Origin: Halorubrum sp.
GTDB lineage: Archaea; Halobacteriota; Halobacteria; Halobacteriales; Haloferacaceae
Assembly: GCA_028275105.1 (NCBI GenBank)
Contig: JAQCNI010000059.1
Coordinates: forward strand, 1 to 40,557
Length of the DNA stretch: 40,557 nucleotides
Reading direction: 5' to 3'
In this document: piece by piece, positions 16,755 through 25,185 of the stretch
Position numbering within the stretch: position 1 is the first letter of the stretch
Layout: each line of letters opens with the position of its first letter
Program-made: the position numbers and the translations under genes
The notes under the pieces: model-generated
Told to the model about the DNA's origin: nothing
The model's database searches: none
The model's input: only the letters and a program-made list of their open reading frames with translations

Positions 16755-18644
16755 TTATTCCTCGCCCGGATAAAACGTCGACCAGCGGGGCTGCCAGGTG
16801 AAGTGTGCGTCGGCGAGCCCCCGATAGATCCCTTGGATGAGGTCTTTCTTCCCGATTGCCGCCGCCAGCGCCTGGCGGAACGCCGTGATCTGGAACGGGT
16901 TTCCTGGCCCGGTCTGCCACCCGTTGGCGCGCTGGTTCACCGAGAGGATCCGGTTGTACGGGGTGGGTATCTCACGAACGGTCACGTCCTCGTTCTCCTC
17001 GTACGATTGGAACTGCTCGGGCGGAATGCCGGCCGCGTCCGCTTCTCCGGTTTCGAGCGCCCCGAGCCGTGACGCCTGTTCCTCCACGACGCTGATCGAC
17101 GCTTCCTCGAAGAACGGCCCGTCGGCAAAACGGTCCGGCCCCTCGTCGATATCACGGAGATAGTACTCGTCGTTGCGGGTGTACGTCGTCCCGGCACCGC
17201 GATTCCACTCGTCGAGGGTGAACGCCCCGAGGTTCCCGCTAAACTGTAACTCGAGTAGTTCCTCATCCTGCTGTAATCCCTCGACGTCCTCCGATTCGAC
17301 GTACGGCTCAAGCAGCGCACGCGGGATCGGGTACAACAACGGGTCGTACGACTGCGGCCACAACAGCGCGGGCGTTTCCAGCGTCGCCTGGAAACTGAAC
17401 TCGCCGGTCCGTTCGACCTCGACGCCCTCCCAACTCAACGCGGCGGCGGTGTTCGCCCAGTCGCTCTGATGAACCGCCTGAACGAGGTAGACGAAGTCCG
17501 CCGCGGTGACCCGTCCGTACGGGTCGCTGAACGTGAGGTTCTCGCGGAGGTCGAACGTCCAGACCTCCCCGTTCTCCGTGGACATGTCGTACAACAACGG
17601 GAAGTACTCCTGGTCGTCGTCGAAGGTGTACCCCTGATCGAGAACGCGACCGACCGCCGTTCCGGCGCCCGCCTCCGTGTTGTACAGCGGGTTCAGCGTC
17701 GAGAACCCGGCCGCGGAAACCGTGTCATACGAGCCGGAGACGGTCGGGTCGCCGACGTGCCACGCCGGGAAGTCCCAGCCGTTCGAGAAGTTCTCGCTCG
17801 GCCCATTCAGCTCCGGGTTGTAGCCGACGAGATCGTCGCCGAGAACCAGCATGATGTACGGCTGCTCGCGGGCAAGGTTCTCGAATATCTCGACGAACGC
17901 CTCACGGAGTCCGTCTCGGCTCGTCGCCTGACGTGCCGTCTCGAAGAGACCCGTGGCGTCGAACTCGGGGTAGTAACCGACGGGGTTGTACGCCGCGGTC
18001 GCGCCGTCGAAGAACGCCTCGTTCGTGAGCGGGTTGAGCGGGTACGTGTTCAGCCCGAACACGACGGACATGTCCCACGCCTCGTTACTCGCCACTGATT
18101 GTGGACCGGGGTTCTGTGGCGTCGGTCGCGTCCACTCGATCTCCTCGCCGTTGACCGTGTCGGTGCCGCCCGCCGGCTCCGCGGTCCAGTACTCGTTGTT
18201 GAACCGGGTGCCGTCGATCGCCTCGACCGAAACGACGATGCCGAGGTTTTTTTCGAGCTCTTGGCCGATGTACTCGGCCATGAGCTGTGAGGTCTCCTGT
18301 CCGGCTGAGTGATAGATGTCCAGTTCGACCTGGTTGCCGTCCGGCGTCACCATGTCGTCGCCGTCGAAGCCGTAGTCGTGGTCGGACTGCTCGAAGGCTT
18401 TCCGCGCGAGGGTGCGAGCGACCGTCTCACCGTACAGATCGTCGACGCCGAATCGCGGGAACTCCCCGATTATGAGGTCGGTATCCCCGCCGTCGCCGCC
18501 CCCGCCGTCCGTGTCCCCTTCGTCCCCCTCCTCCCCTGAGCAGCCGGCGAGCGCCGAGAGACCGGTGACGCCGAGCGCGGAGAGCCACCGTCGCCGGCTG
18601 ACTCGTCCATCGGTTTTGCTCCCTATCGTGGGCTGCCGTGACAT
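16755..18644 (-). CDS. SBP_bac_5-type ABC substrate-binding lipoprotein with circularly permuted domain order
   Basis: The product has 629 residues. A twin-arginine lipoprotein signal (RRRWLSALGVTGLSALAGC, Cys35) and a Gly/Asp linker come first. Residues about 61-303 then carry what is normally the C-terminal half of this family: the dyGFDGDdmv segment, LMAEYIGQELEKNLGIVVSV, WDMSVVFGLNTYPLNPLTN and the closing QPYIMLVLGDDLVGYNPEL. Residues about 305-629 carry the normal N-terminal half: STLNPLYNTEAG, EVWTFDLRENLTFSDP, the N..YY block (about 491-495), LETGEADAAGIP and finally FRQALAAAIGKKDLI, ending at FYPGEE. The order is rotated but the frame is continuous and every block looks intact. It heads an otherwise normal importer operon. 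The start MSRQ at 18644 fits the TATA box at 18667-18674. Confidence 0.88.
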   Translation of the reverse strand: MSRQPTIGSKTDGRVSRRRWLSALGVTGLSALAGCSGEEGDEGDTDGGGGDGGDTDLIIGEFPRFGVDDLYGETVARTLARKAFEQSDHDYGFDGDDMVTPDGNQVELDIYHSAGQETSQLMAEYIGQELEKNLGIVVSVEAIDGTRFNNEYWTAEPAGGTDTVNGEEIEWTRPTPQNPGPQSVASNEAWDMSVVFGLNTYPLNPLTNEAFFDGATAAYNPVGYYPEFDATGLFETARQATSRDGLREAFVEIFENLAREQPYIMLVLGDDLVGYNPELNGPSENFSNGWDFPAWHVGDPTVSGSYDTVSAAGFSTLNPLYNTEAGAGTAVGRVLDQGYTFDDDQEYFPLLYDMSTENGEVWTFDLRENLTFSDPYGRVTAADFVYLVQAVHQSDWANTAAALSWEGVEVERTGEFSFQATLETPALLWPQSYDPLLYPIPRALLEPYVESEDVEGLQQDEELLELQFSGNLGAFTLDEWNRGAGTTYTRNDEYYLRDIDEGPDRFADGPFFEEASISVVEEQASRLGALETGEADAAGIPPEQFQSYEENEDVTVREIPTPYNRILSVNQRANGWQTGPGNPFQITAFRQALAAAIGKKDLIQGIYRGLADAHFTWQPRWSTFYPGEE

Positions 18645-18666
18645 AGTGGATCCCAGCCGGTCAACG

Positions 18667-18674
18667 CATATAAA
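18667..18674 (-). promoter_or_regulatory. TATA box of the peptide-importer operon
   Basis: On the minus strand TTTATATG lies about 27 nt before the ATG at 18644. It is one of the clearest promoters in the window and serves the five-gene operon. Confidence 0.65.
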
Positions 18675-18770
18675 CTCTCGTTGCGCGGCGAGTGCCGAGG
18701 CCACTCCGCTCGCGCCGAGTCCCTCCGGGGGATCCGGAACTCCCTAACCGATGCCGATCCATTCCCGCGT

Positions 18771-19268
18771 ATGACGGACGTCCATCCCGACCAGCGCGTC
18801 GGCGTGCTCGCCGACTCACAGAACCTGTATCATTCCGCACAGAGTTCCTACTCGCGAAACATCGACTACTCCGCCCTTCTGGAGGAGGCGGTCGGCGACC
18901 GATCGCTCGTTCGGGCGATCGCGTACGTGATCCGCGCGGACACCCCCGAGGAGGAGAGCTTCTTCGAGGCGTTACGCGAGATCGGCTTCGAGACGAAGAT
19001 CAAGGAAATAAAGACCTTCGCCGACGGGTCGAAGAAGGCCGACTGGGACGTCGGAATGAGCCTCGACGCAGTTACGCTCGCCAGCCACGTCGATACGATG
19101 GTGTTGTGCACCGGCGACGGCGACTTCGCCCGACTCTGTTCACACCTCCGTCACGAGGGCGTCCGCGTCGAAGCGATGGGGTTCTCGAATGCGACGTCCG
19201 ATGACCTCCTCGACGCCGTCGACGAGTTCGTCGACCTCGCCGAACGGGAGGACCGGTTCCTCCTGTAA
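18771..19268 (+). CDS. NYN-domain (PIN-like) putative ribonuclease
   Basis: The product has 165 residues. The NYN/LabA-type acidic residues are visible: Asp15 in VLADSQNLYH, Asp91/Asp93 in KKADWDVGMSLDA and Asp116/Asp118 in CTGDGDFARLCSHL. These metal-dependent PIN-like domains act on RNA. The ATG at 18771 gives the familiar start and follows a weak TATA-like CCCTAACC. It diverges from the importer operon. The frame downstream of the TAA still has an acidic, haloarchaeal-looking composition for about 50 codons, but homologues I remember end at a similar FLL, so the stop is taken as real. Confidence 0.85.
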   Translation: MTDVHPDQRVGVLADSQNLYHSAQSSYSRNIDYSALLEEAVGDRSLVRAIAYVIRADTPEEESFFEALREIGFETKIKEIKTFADGSKKADWDVGMSLDAVTLASHVDTMVLCTGDGDFARLCSHLRHEGVRVEAMGFSNATSDDLLDAVDEFVDLAEREDRFLL

Positions 19269-19384
19269 ACGACGCCCTCCGACGACCTCGACGCGGAATA
19301 TCCCATTTTCGGCGGCGACTCGACCGAAGTCGATTCGACCGGCGGCGATCCCGCCGGAGATGACTCGACCAACGGCCCCGATTC

Positions 19385-19472
19385 GGGCCGTTCCGGGTAC
19401 GACGGCCGCTCCGGATCGGACCCGATGCGGGCCGTTCCGGGTACGACGGCCGCTCCGGATCGGACCCGATGC
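19385..19472 (+). repeat. Perfect 44-bp tandem duplication
   Basis: Bases 19385-19428 and 19429-19472 are identical, and the copy ends inside the ATG-containing start of the zinc-ribbon gene. Because 44 is not a multiple of three, it shifts frame between the region downstream of the NYN gene and the zinc-ribbon start. The perfect identity suggests a recent slippage or recombination event. Confidence 0.9.
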
Positions 19473-19698
19473 GGGCAAATCACGATCTCGAGCCGCTCGG
19501 GGCGGACCATGACGTCGGCTGCCCGAAGTGCGGCACCGAGGGGACCGAGACCGACGGGATCCCGACCAGCGGCATGGGACTCACGAGACCGTTCGACGCC
19601 CGGAACCGCCGGTTCGTCGTCGCCTGCGTGAACTGTGGCTACTCCGAGTTGGACAAGGGCAGTCGACCGGCGACGCGGTCGACTTCTTCATCGGGGAG
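19469..19698 (+). pseudogene. Zinc-ribbon nucleic-acid-binding protein, frameshifted near its 3' end
   Basis: From ATG 19469 the frame reads MRANHDLEPLGADHDVGCPK, with a zinc ribbon CPKC (18-21) and CVNC (53-56), then GYSELDKG (57-64). The expected ending, QSTGDAVDFFIG as I remember it from homologues, is present at 19660-19695 but in another frame. One base is missing around 19657-19660 (AAGGGCAG). In neither frame is there a stop before the convergent dapE gene. This is either a real frameshift mutation or a sequencing error in a G run. Homologues are small proteins of about 75 residues. Confidence 0.7.
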
Positions 19699-19727
19699 GC
19701 CGGTCGTCGCGGGCCGCCGTGTCGGCG

Positions 19728-21038
19728 TCACCCGTCGTCCCGGGGGTATCCGAGTAGCCGGTCGACGGCGCCCGCCACCGCAACGGATGCCGCCTCGACC
19801 TCGCGAACACGAACGTACTCCCGCTCGGCGTGTGCGACCGCGCCCACGTCGTCGGCGAGGTCGCCGGGGCCGAACACGACGGTCGGAGCCGGCGCGAAGT
19901 ACGACGCCTCCGTCGCCGCGCCGAACGGACGAACCTCGCCGCCCCGATTTTCGGGGATCCTGACGGCATCGGTCGCAGCCAGAACCGAGTCCGTGACCGT
20001 CGTCACGAACCCGTGGTCGGGGTCGGTCGCGAACGCCTCGAGGAACGGGGACTCGCGGTCACGGAGCGCGACCGCGACCCCGACGTCGCCACCGACCCGC
20101 GTCCGGATGGCCGTCTCGAGCGAACTTCGAAACCCCTCCGCGGTCTCCGGCGGGACGCTCCGCCGGTCGACGGTGAGCCGGCAGTCGGCGGGCACCTGGT
20201 TCGTCGCCCCGCCACCCGCGACGACGGTCGGCGTGAGCTTCGGCGGCCCCAGTCGCGAGTGGTCGTCGGTGTCCTCGTCGAACTGGCGGATCGCGGCGAG
20301 CGCCCCCTCGGCGGCAGCCACCGCGTTTACGTCCGCAGACTCGGCGGCGTGTGCCGCCAATCCCGACAGCTCGACGTCTCCCTCGAATCGGCCCTTCGCC
20401 GCCGTACAGACGTCGAGTCCGGTCGGTTCGCCGACGAGGTAGAGGTCGCCGTCGAGCCGGTCCACGGCTCCGGGGAGTTTCCCGGTCAGTGAGGCGGCCC
20501 CGAGCGAGTCCGTCTCCTCGTCCGGCGTCACCGCCAGCGTGAGCCGGCCACGGTCGAGGTCGCCCGCGAGGAATCCGTACAGCAGTGCCGCGAGCGGCCC
20601 CTTGGCGTCGCACGCCCCGCGGCCGCGAATCACGTCCGCGGTTCCCGGGGCTCCCGTCCCGCCGTCGTCCGCATCGCCATCGTCCGCGTCGCCCCTGTCC
20701 CCTCCGCCGGCTTCCGCCCCGGTCGCGCCCCGATCACGTTCGAACGGGATATGTGGCGTCACGGTGTCGAAGTGCGTGTTGGCGACGAGGTGCGGGCCGT
20801 CCTCGGGGGCCGGGGAGACGCGCTCGGCGATCACGCAGCCGGCGTCGTCGACCGTGAGGTCGTAGCCGCCCGCGGCGGACCCCTCGAACCGTTCGAGGGT
20901 GTCGACGAGCAGTCGACGAACCTCGTCGACGTCCTCGTGTGACGGGGTCCGCACGGCCGCCTCGAGGAATTCGATCGGATCGAAGTCGACCGCGTCGATG
21001 GAGTCCGGTTCCGGCGTCAGCGGGGGGTCCCGCATCAT
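19728..21038 (-). CDS. dapE: M20-family succinyl-diaminopimelate desuccinylase
   Basis: The product has 436 residues and hydrolyses N-succinyl-LL-diaminopimelate. Metal-site motifs are NTHFDTVTP (His/Asp), GRGACDAKGPLAALL (Asp) and DEETDSLGA (Glu/Glu), followed by the GEPTG dimerisation-domain start and a late His in VAHAEREYV. An acidic Gly/Asp insertion near residues 107-130 lengthens it. The ATG overlaps the dapF stop (ATGA), making it last in the dapD-lysA-dapF-dapE unit. The context favours DapE over related acetylornithine deacetylases. Confidence 0.9.
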   Translation of the reverse strand: MMRDPPLTPEPDSIDAVDFDPIEFLEAAVRTPSHEDVDEVRRLLVDTLERFEGSAAGGYDLTVDDAGCVIAERVSPAPEDGPHLVANTHFDTVTPHIPFERDRGATGAEAGGGDRGDADDGDADDGGTGAPGTADVIRGRGACDAKGPLAALLYGFLAGDLDRGRLTLAVTPDEETDSLGAASLTGKLPGAVDRLDGDLYLVGEPTGLDVCTAAKGRFEGDVELSGLAAHAAESADVNAVAAAEGALAAIRQFDEDTDDHSRLGPPKLTPTVVAGGGATNQVPADCRLTVDRRSVPPETAEGFRSSLETAIRTRVGGDVGVAVALRDRESPFLEAFATDPDHGFVTTVTDSVLAATDAVRIPENRGGEVRPFGAATEASYFAPAPTVVFGPGDLADDVGAVAHAEREYVRVREVEAASVAVAGAVDRLLGYPRDDG

Positions 21039-21994
21039 CGGGGATCGGCCGCAAGCTTCCCCGCGAACTCGCGGGCAACCGGCCCGGTCAGCGTCGCCTG
21101 CGCGTCGTCCGGGACGGTGATCGTCAACTCACCACCCGGCGGTCGGGTCACGGCGGCGTCGCCGTCGATCAGGCCGAGCCGGTGTGCGGCCGCGACGATC
21201 GCGACCGCGCCGGTGCCACAGGACCGCGTTTCCCCCTCGACGCCGCGCTCGAAGGTTCGCTGGTCGATGACCGCGGGGCCGTCCCCGTCGCTTCCGTCGT
21301 CGACGACGGCGGCGAGATTCACGTTCGCTCCCTCGGGGAAGACGTCGGCGTGTCTGACCGGCGAAGCGACCGATTCGAGGTCGACCGCGTCGATCCCGTC
21401 GGGCGCGTCGCGACCGCCATCGACGAACGCCACGGCGTGGGGAACCCCGGTGTCGACCGCGGTGACGGTTAGCCCCTCGACCGGCTCCGCGATGAGCGGG
21501 TCGTCGCGGTCGACCGGAACTTCCGCGGGGGCGAACCGCGGCGTCCCCATCTCGATGGTCGTCTCGCTTCCGTCAAGGCTCATGCTCGCTCGACGGGTGC
21601 CCGCCTGCGTGTCGATCATGAAGTCGTGCTCGTCGGTTCGCTCGTGTGCCCACCGGGCGACGACGCGCGCGCCGTTGCCACACATCGCAGCCGTCGAGCC
21701 GTCGGGCTGTACCAACGTCATCACGACGCGAGTCGGGTGACAACGCTTCTCGATGCTCAAAAAGAGGACGCCGTCCGCACCGCGGCGCCCGGTCGACCCG
21801 TCCGCGCTACTCCGGCCGGCGTTCCCGTCACCGGATCCCGCCGACCGCAACGCGTCCGCGTCGACGCCGGTCTCCCGGTCGCAGTGCGTCCGCGCGAACG
21901 CGGCCCGGTCGCCGACGCCCTCGGCGGCGTTAACGACGAGGAAGTCGTTCCCGGTCCCGTGGTACCGCTCGACCGGAACGGCGTGGGTGCTCAT
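21035..21994 (-). CDS. dapF: Diaminopimelate epimerase
   Basis: The product has 319 residues and converts LL- to meso-diaminopimelate. Both catalytic cysteines are visible: Cys105 in MCGNGARVVARW and Cys259 in RSCGTGAVAIVAAA. The start YHGTGNDFLVV is canonical. A Gly/Ser/Asp-rich insertion (about 51-74) is absent from typical DapF of about 275 residues. ATGA overlaps couple it to lysA upstream and dapE downstream. Confidence 0.95.
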   Translation of the reverse strand: MSTHAVPVERYHGTGNDFLVVNAAEGVGDRAAFARTHCDRETGVDADALRSAGSGDGNAGRSSADGSTGRRGADGVLFLSIEKRCHPTRVVMTLVQPDGSTAAMCGNGARVVARWAHERTDEHDFMIDTQAGTRRASMSLDGSETTIEMGTPRFAPAEVPVDRDDPLIAEPVEGLTVTAVDTGVPHAVAFVDGGRDAPDGIDAVDLESVASPVRHADVFPEGANVNLAAVVDDGSDGDGPAVIDQRTFERGVEGETRSCGTGAVAIVAAAHRLGLIDGDAAVTRPPGGELTITVPDDAQATLTGPVAREFAGKLAADPR

Positions 21995-23412
21995 CGGTCC
22001 ACCTCGCCGGCGTCGGCACCGGATTCGGTCCTACTGGCGTCGGCACCGGATCGGTCCGTCCCGCCCCGGTCGCGCGAATCCCGTTCGAGCGTCGTGAGGT
22101 CCGCGAGACGTTCCCGCCGTCGCGCGACCCTCGCGTCGCCATCCGACAGCGCGACCTCCGCGGGCCGCGGTCGTGAGTTGTATTGGCTCGTCATCTCGTA
22201 TCCGTACGCGCCCGCAATCCCGACCGCGAGGCGGTCCCCGCGGGCCGGCCGTGCGAGCGGTCGGTCCCTACAGAGGGTATCGCCCGTCTCACAGATAGGT
22301 CCGGCGACCGTGACAGGGGTTACCGGCCGTTCGGCCGGTGGCTCCCGGTCGTCACCCCCGCCGAGGTTCCGGATCGGGTGATAGGCGTCGTACATCGCCG
22401 GGCGCAACAGGTCGGTCATCCCGGCGTCGACCCCGACCACCGTCCCGTCCGGGGTCGGCTTCACCGTGTTCACGCGGGTCAACAGGACGCCGGCGTCCGC
22501 GACGACGTACCGGCCGGGTTCGATCGCGAGGGTGGCCCCGGGCACGTCACCGAGCGCCCCTCGGGTCGCGTCCGCGACCGCCGGGAGGTCCAGCGCCGGG
22601 TCCTCCTCGCGATAGGGGACGCCGAATCCCCCGCCAACGTCGACGTATTCGAGGTCGATCGGGTCGGGCGTGTCCTCGCCGTCGATCCTCGGATTCACGA
22701 GCGATCTCGCAAGGTCGCCCATCCGCGAGACCAGTTCCCGATGTGCGTCAAGCTGGTCAGGGTCGATCCCGGAGCCCGCGTGGGCGTGGATACCGACGAC
22801 GTCGAATCGGCCGCTCGCTTCGCGGGCGACGGCCGCGGCCCGATCGTCGGGTACCCCGAACTTCGCGGCCGCGCCCGTCCGCACCTTCTCGTGGTGGCCC
22901 GCCCCGACGCCGGGGTTCACCCGGAGACAGACACGGCCGTCGTACCCACGCTCGGCGAGCCGGTCGAGGGTGTCGACCGCGCCGACGGTGACGGTCAGGC
23001 CCGGTTCCGATCCCGCGACGTCGACGACGTAATCGAGGTCCTTGGCGGGCGGGTTGACGGCGGTGTAGTGGAGGCGGTCGCCGCCAAAGCCGGCCGCCAG
23101 CGCGCGGTCGACCTCCCCTGCGGAGGCACACTCGGCGTCGAACCCGACCCCCCGGACCGTCTCCAGAACCGCACGGCCGGTGTGAGCCTTGACGGCGTAC
23201 CGCACGTCGGCATCCCGGAACGCCGCGAGCAATCGCTCGCAGTTCTCTCGAACCCGGTCGAGGTCTTGGACGTACAGGGGCGTGTCGTGGGCGTCCGCGA
23301 GCGCGCTGAGTCGCTCGGCGTCCCAGTCGCTTACGCGTCGGACCGGCGGGTTGATCCCGCTGCCGACCCCTCCGTCGGCGCCCGCCTCGTCACCGCCGTG
23401 CTCCACCGTCAT
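21991..23412 (-). CDS. lysA: Diaminopimelate decarboxylase
   Basis: The product has 473 residues, is PLP-dependent and makes lysine from meso-diaminopimelate. The cofactor lysine is Lys75 in RYAVKAHTGRAVL, followed by DAECASAGEVDRAL, YVDVGGGFGVPY, the phosphate-binding EPGRYVVADAG and the substrate-binding CETGD motif. The start at 23412 overlaps the dapD stop as ATGA; the long Arg-rich extension upstream is dapD shadow. A tail of about 45 mostly charged residues follows the catalytic domain. Confidence 0.94.
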   Translation of the reverse strand: MTVEHGGDEAGADGGVGSGINPPVRRVSDWDAERLSALADAHDTPLYVQDLDRVRENCERLLAAFRDADVRYAVKAHTGRAVLETVRGVGFDAECASAGEVDRALAAGFGGDRLHYTAVNPPAKDLDYVVDVAGSEPGLTVTVGAVDTLDRLAERGYDGRVCLRVNPGVGAGHHEKVRTGAAAKFGVPDDRAAAVAREASGRFDVVGIHAHAGSGIDPDQLDAHRELVSRMGDLARSLVNPRIDGEDTPDPIDLEYVDVGGGFGVPYREEDPALDLPAVADATRGALGDVPGATLAIEPGRYVVADAGVLLTRVNTVKPTPDGTVVGVDAGMTDLLRPAMYDAYHPIRNLGGGDDREPPAERPVTPVTVAGPICETGDTLCRDRPLARPARGDRLAVGIAGAYGYEMTSQYNSRPRPAEVALSDGDARVARRRERLADLTTLERDSRDRGGTDRSGADASRTESGADAGEVDR

Positions 23413-24248
23413 TCGCGGAGCGCGTCCTCCCGCCGGGTCGCCTCCAGCGTCTCCGTTTCGACGTCGGTCGCGACGACGGCCGGCTTGTACGCACCGCCTT
23501 CGAACAGCTCGTGGTCGCCGACGGACGACTCCACCATCCGCGTGAACGCCCGGCGCTCGGCCGGGAGGTGGCCGTACAGGACCTCGTCCTCGACGAGGTC
23601 GTAGACGGGGATCCGGGGGGTCAATAGGGTGTTCTCGCCGACGATCGATCCCTCGCCGATCCGGAACCCGGAGGTGACCCGACAGCCCGCGCCGAGCGAG
23701 ACGTCGTTCTCGATCACGACCGGCGCGTCCTCGATCGGCTCGAGGACGCCGCCGATCAGGGTGTTCGCCCCGAGCTTCACGTCCGCGCCGATCTGCGCGC
23801 ACGAGCCGACCGTGTCACAGGAGTCGACGAGCGACCCGTCGCCGACGTGTGCGCCCATGTTCACGAACGACGGGCTCATCATGATACAGTCGCTCCCGAG
23901 GTACGCGCCGCGGCGGACCACGGTCCCGTTCGGCGTGTTGCGGGTACCCCGCTCGCCGAGGTCGGCGGTGTCGCGCAGGGGCAGGACGTCGTAGTAGGTG
24001 ACCCCCCCGTACTCGCGTGGCTCGGTCGCCCGCAGGCCGAAGTTGAGCAGGATCCCCCGTTTGACCCACTCGTTGGCCTCCCAACTCGTCACGTCGTCGC
24101 CGGCCTTCTCGGCGGCGCGGACCTCGCCGGACTCGAGCGCGGCGAGAAACGTGTCGAGGACGGCGTCGTCGTCGGGGGTCGTCTCCGCTGCGGAGAGCCC
24201 CGACCGGTAGCGCTCCCAGAGGTCCGTCACGTCGGATTCGAGCGTCAT
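23409..24248 (-). CDS. dapD: Tetrahydrodipicolinate N-succinyltransferase
   Basis: The product has 279 residues. Its central left-handed beta-helix hexapeptide repeats run from about GAYLGSDCIMMSPSFVNMGA to IGEGSIVGENTLLTPRIPVY. The N-terminal helical domain has WEANEWVKRGILLNFGLR. It transfers succinyl from succinyl-CoA to tetrahydrodipicolinate, so the organism uses the succinylase branch. ATG 24248 is set by the start MTLESDVTDLWERY and a well-placed TATA box (24272-24280). Confidence 0.94.
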   Translation of the reverse strand: MTLESDVTDLWERYRSGLSAAETTPDDDAVLDTFLAALESGEVRAAEKAGDDVTSWEANEWVKRGILLNFGLRATEPREYGGVTYYDVLPLRDTADLGERGTRNTPNGTVVRRGAYLGSDCIMMSPSFVNMGAHVGDGSLVDSCDTVGSCAQIGADVKLGANTLIGGVLEPIEDAPVVIENDVSLGAGCRVTSGFRIGEGSIVGENTLLTPRIPVYDLVEDEVLYGHLPAERRAFTRMVESSVGDHELFEGGAYKPAVVATDVETETLEATRREDALRE

Positions 24249-24271
24249 TACTCCCCCCGTGAGCGGGCTCC

Positions 24272-24280
24272 GGTATTTAC
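24272..24280 (-). promoter_or_regulatory. Internal TATA box of the dap cluster, before dapD
   Basis: On the minus strand GTAAATACC lies about 27 nt before the dapD ATG, in the 91-nt gap after dapB. It suggests that dapD-lysA-dapF-dapE can be transcribed separately from dapA-dapB. Confidence 0.5.
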
Positions 24281-24339
24281 CCGTCGATATGTGACCCCGC
24301 CGCGGCCGACGGGTCGGCGATGGATCCCGCCGCGACCGC

Positions 24340-25185
24340 TCATTCCTCCCCCCCGCCGAGGACGTCGTCGAACTCGTACCGGCCGGGGTCACGCCCGGCA
24401 AGCCACGCCGCAGCGTCGAGCGCGCCCTCGGCGAACACGCCGCGGTCGCCCGCACGATGCGTGAGCTCGAGCGTCTCGCGGTTGCCCGCCAGCAACACCT
24501 CGTGCTCGCCGGTCACGTCGCCGGCGCGTCGCGCGTGGATCCCGACCTCGTTCGCCCCGCGTGGAGCCTCGCCCTCGCGACCGTGGACCCGTCGGTCGAG
24601 GTCCGAGCGAACCGATTCGACGTCCCCCAGGATCGTCTTTGCGGTCCCCGATGGGGCGTCCCGCTTCCCGTTGTGGTGGGTTTCGGTCAGCTCCACGTCG
24701 TAGCCGGGGACCGCGGCGGCCGCCGCCCGGACCGCCCGGCGGAGCGCGGCGACGCCGCGCGCGAAGTTCGACGCCCTGAGCAAGGGGACCGCCTCGCTCG
24801 TCTCGCGGAGCCGCGCGACTTCCCCCAAGTCGAACCCGGTCGTTCCGGTAACGACCGCGACTCCGGACGCCGCGGCCGTCTCGGCGTACTCGACCGCCGA
24901 GGTCGGACCGGTGAAGTCGACGAGGACGTCCGGATCCGACTCGGCGAGGTGCTCGGCGAGACGATTCGCCGCCACGACGTCGACGCCCCCGACCGGGTCC
25001 GTCTCGGTGCGGTTCACCGCCAGTGCGACCGCGACTCCGTCCCGATCCGTCGCCGACTCGATCACCTCACGGCCCATGCGCCCGCCCGCACCGGTGACCG
25101 CGATCCGAAGGGGAGCATCGGCGTCGTGGTCGGCGTTCGCGTCGCCGTCATTCGTCGACTGCTCCGCCCCGCCGGCTCCGATCAT
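24340..25185 (-). CDS. dapB: 4-hydroxy-tetrahydrodipicolinate reductase
   Basis: The product has 281 residues. The dinucleotide motif is VTGAGGRMGREV (30-41), TGTTGFDLGEVARL follows, and the substrate-binding ETHHNGKRDAPSGTAKTIL carries the catalytic His and Lys. The N-terminal 25 residues are an acidic Asp/Ala-rich extension. The ATG overlaps the dapA stop (ATGA). The length and C-terminal part are normal. Confidence 0.95.
   Translation of the reverse strand: MIGAGGAEQSTNDGDANADHDADAPLRIAVTGAGGRMGREVIESATDRDGVAVALAVNRTETDPVGGVDVVAANRLAEHLAESDPDVLVDFTGPTSAVEYAETAAASGVAVVTGTTGFDLGEVARLRETSEAVPLLRASNFARGVAALRRAVRAAAAAVPGYDVELTETHHNGKRDAPSGTAKTILGDVESVRSDLDRRVHGREGEAPRGANEVGIHARRAGDVTGEHEVLLAGNRETLELTHRAGDRGVFAEGALDAAAWLAGRDPGRYEFDDVLGGGEE

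Noticed and set aside
19269..19384. C-terminal extension of the NYN protein after its stop codon
   Set aside because: The frame remains acidic and gene-like, but a TAA intervenes and homologues I remember end at the same place; no evidence of read-through.
19528..20442. Plus-strand frame continuing from the zinc-ribbon gene into dapE
   Set aside because: Only its first part (the shifted end of the zinc-ribbon gene) is meaningful; the rest is opposite dapE.
22183..23604. 473-codon plus-strand frame opposite lysA
   Set aside because: lysA motifs are clear on the minus strand; the plus frame has no recognisable domain and crosses two genes.
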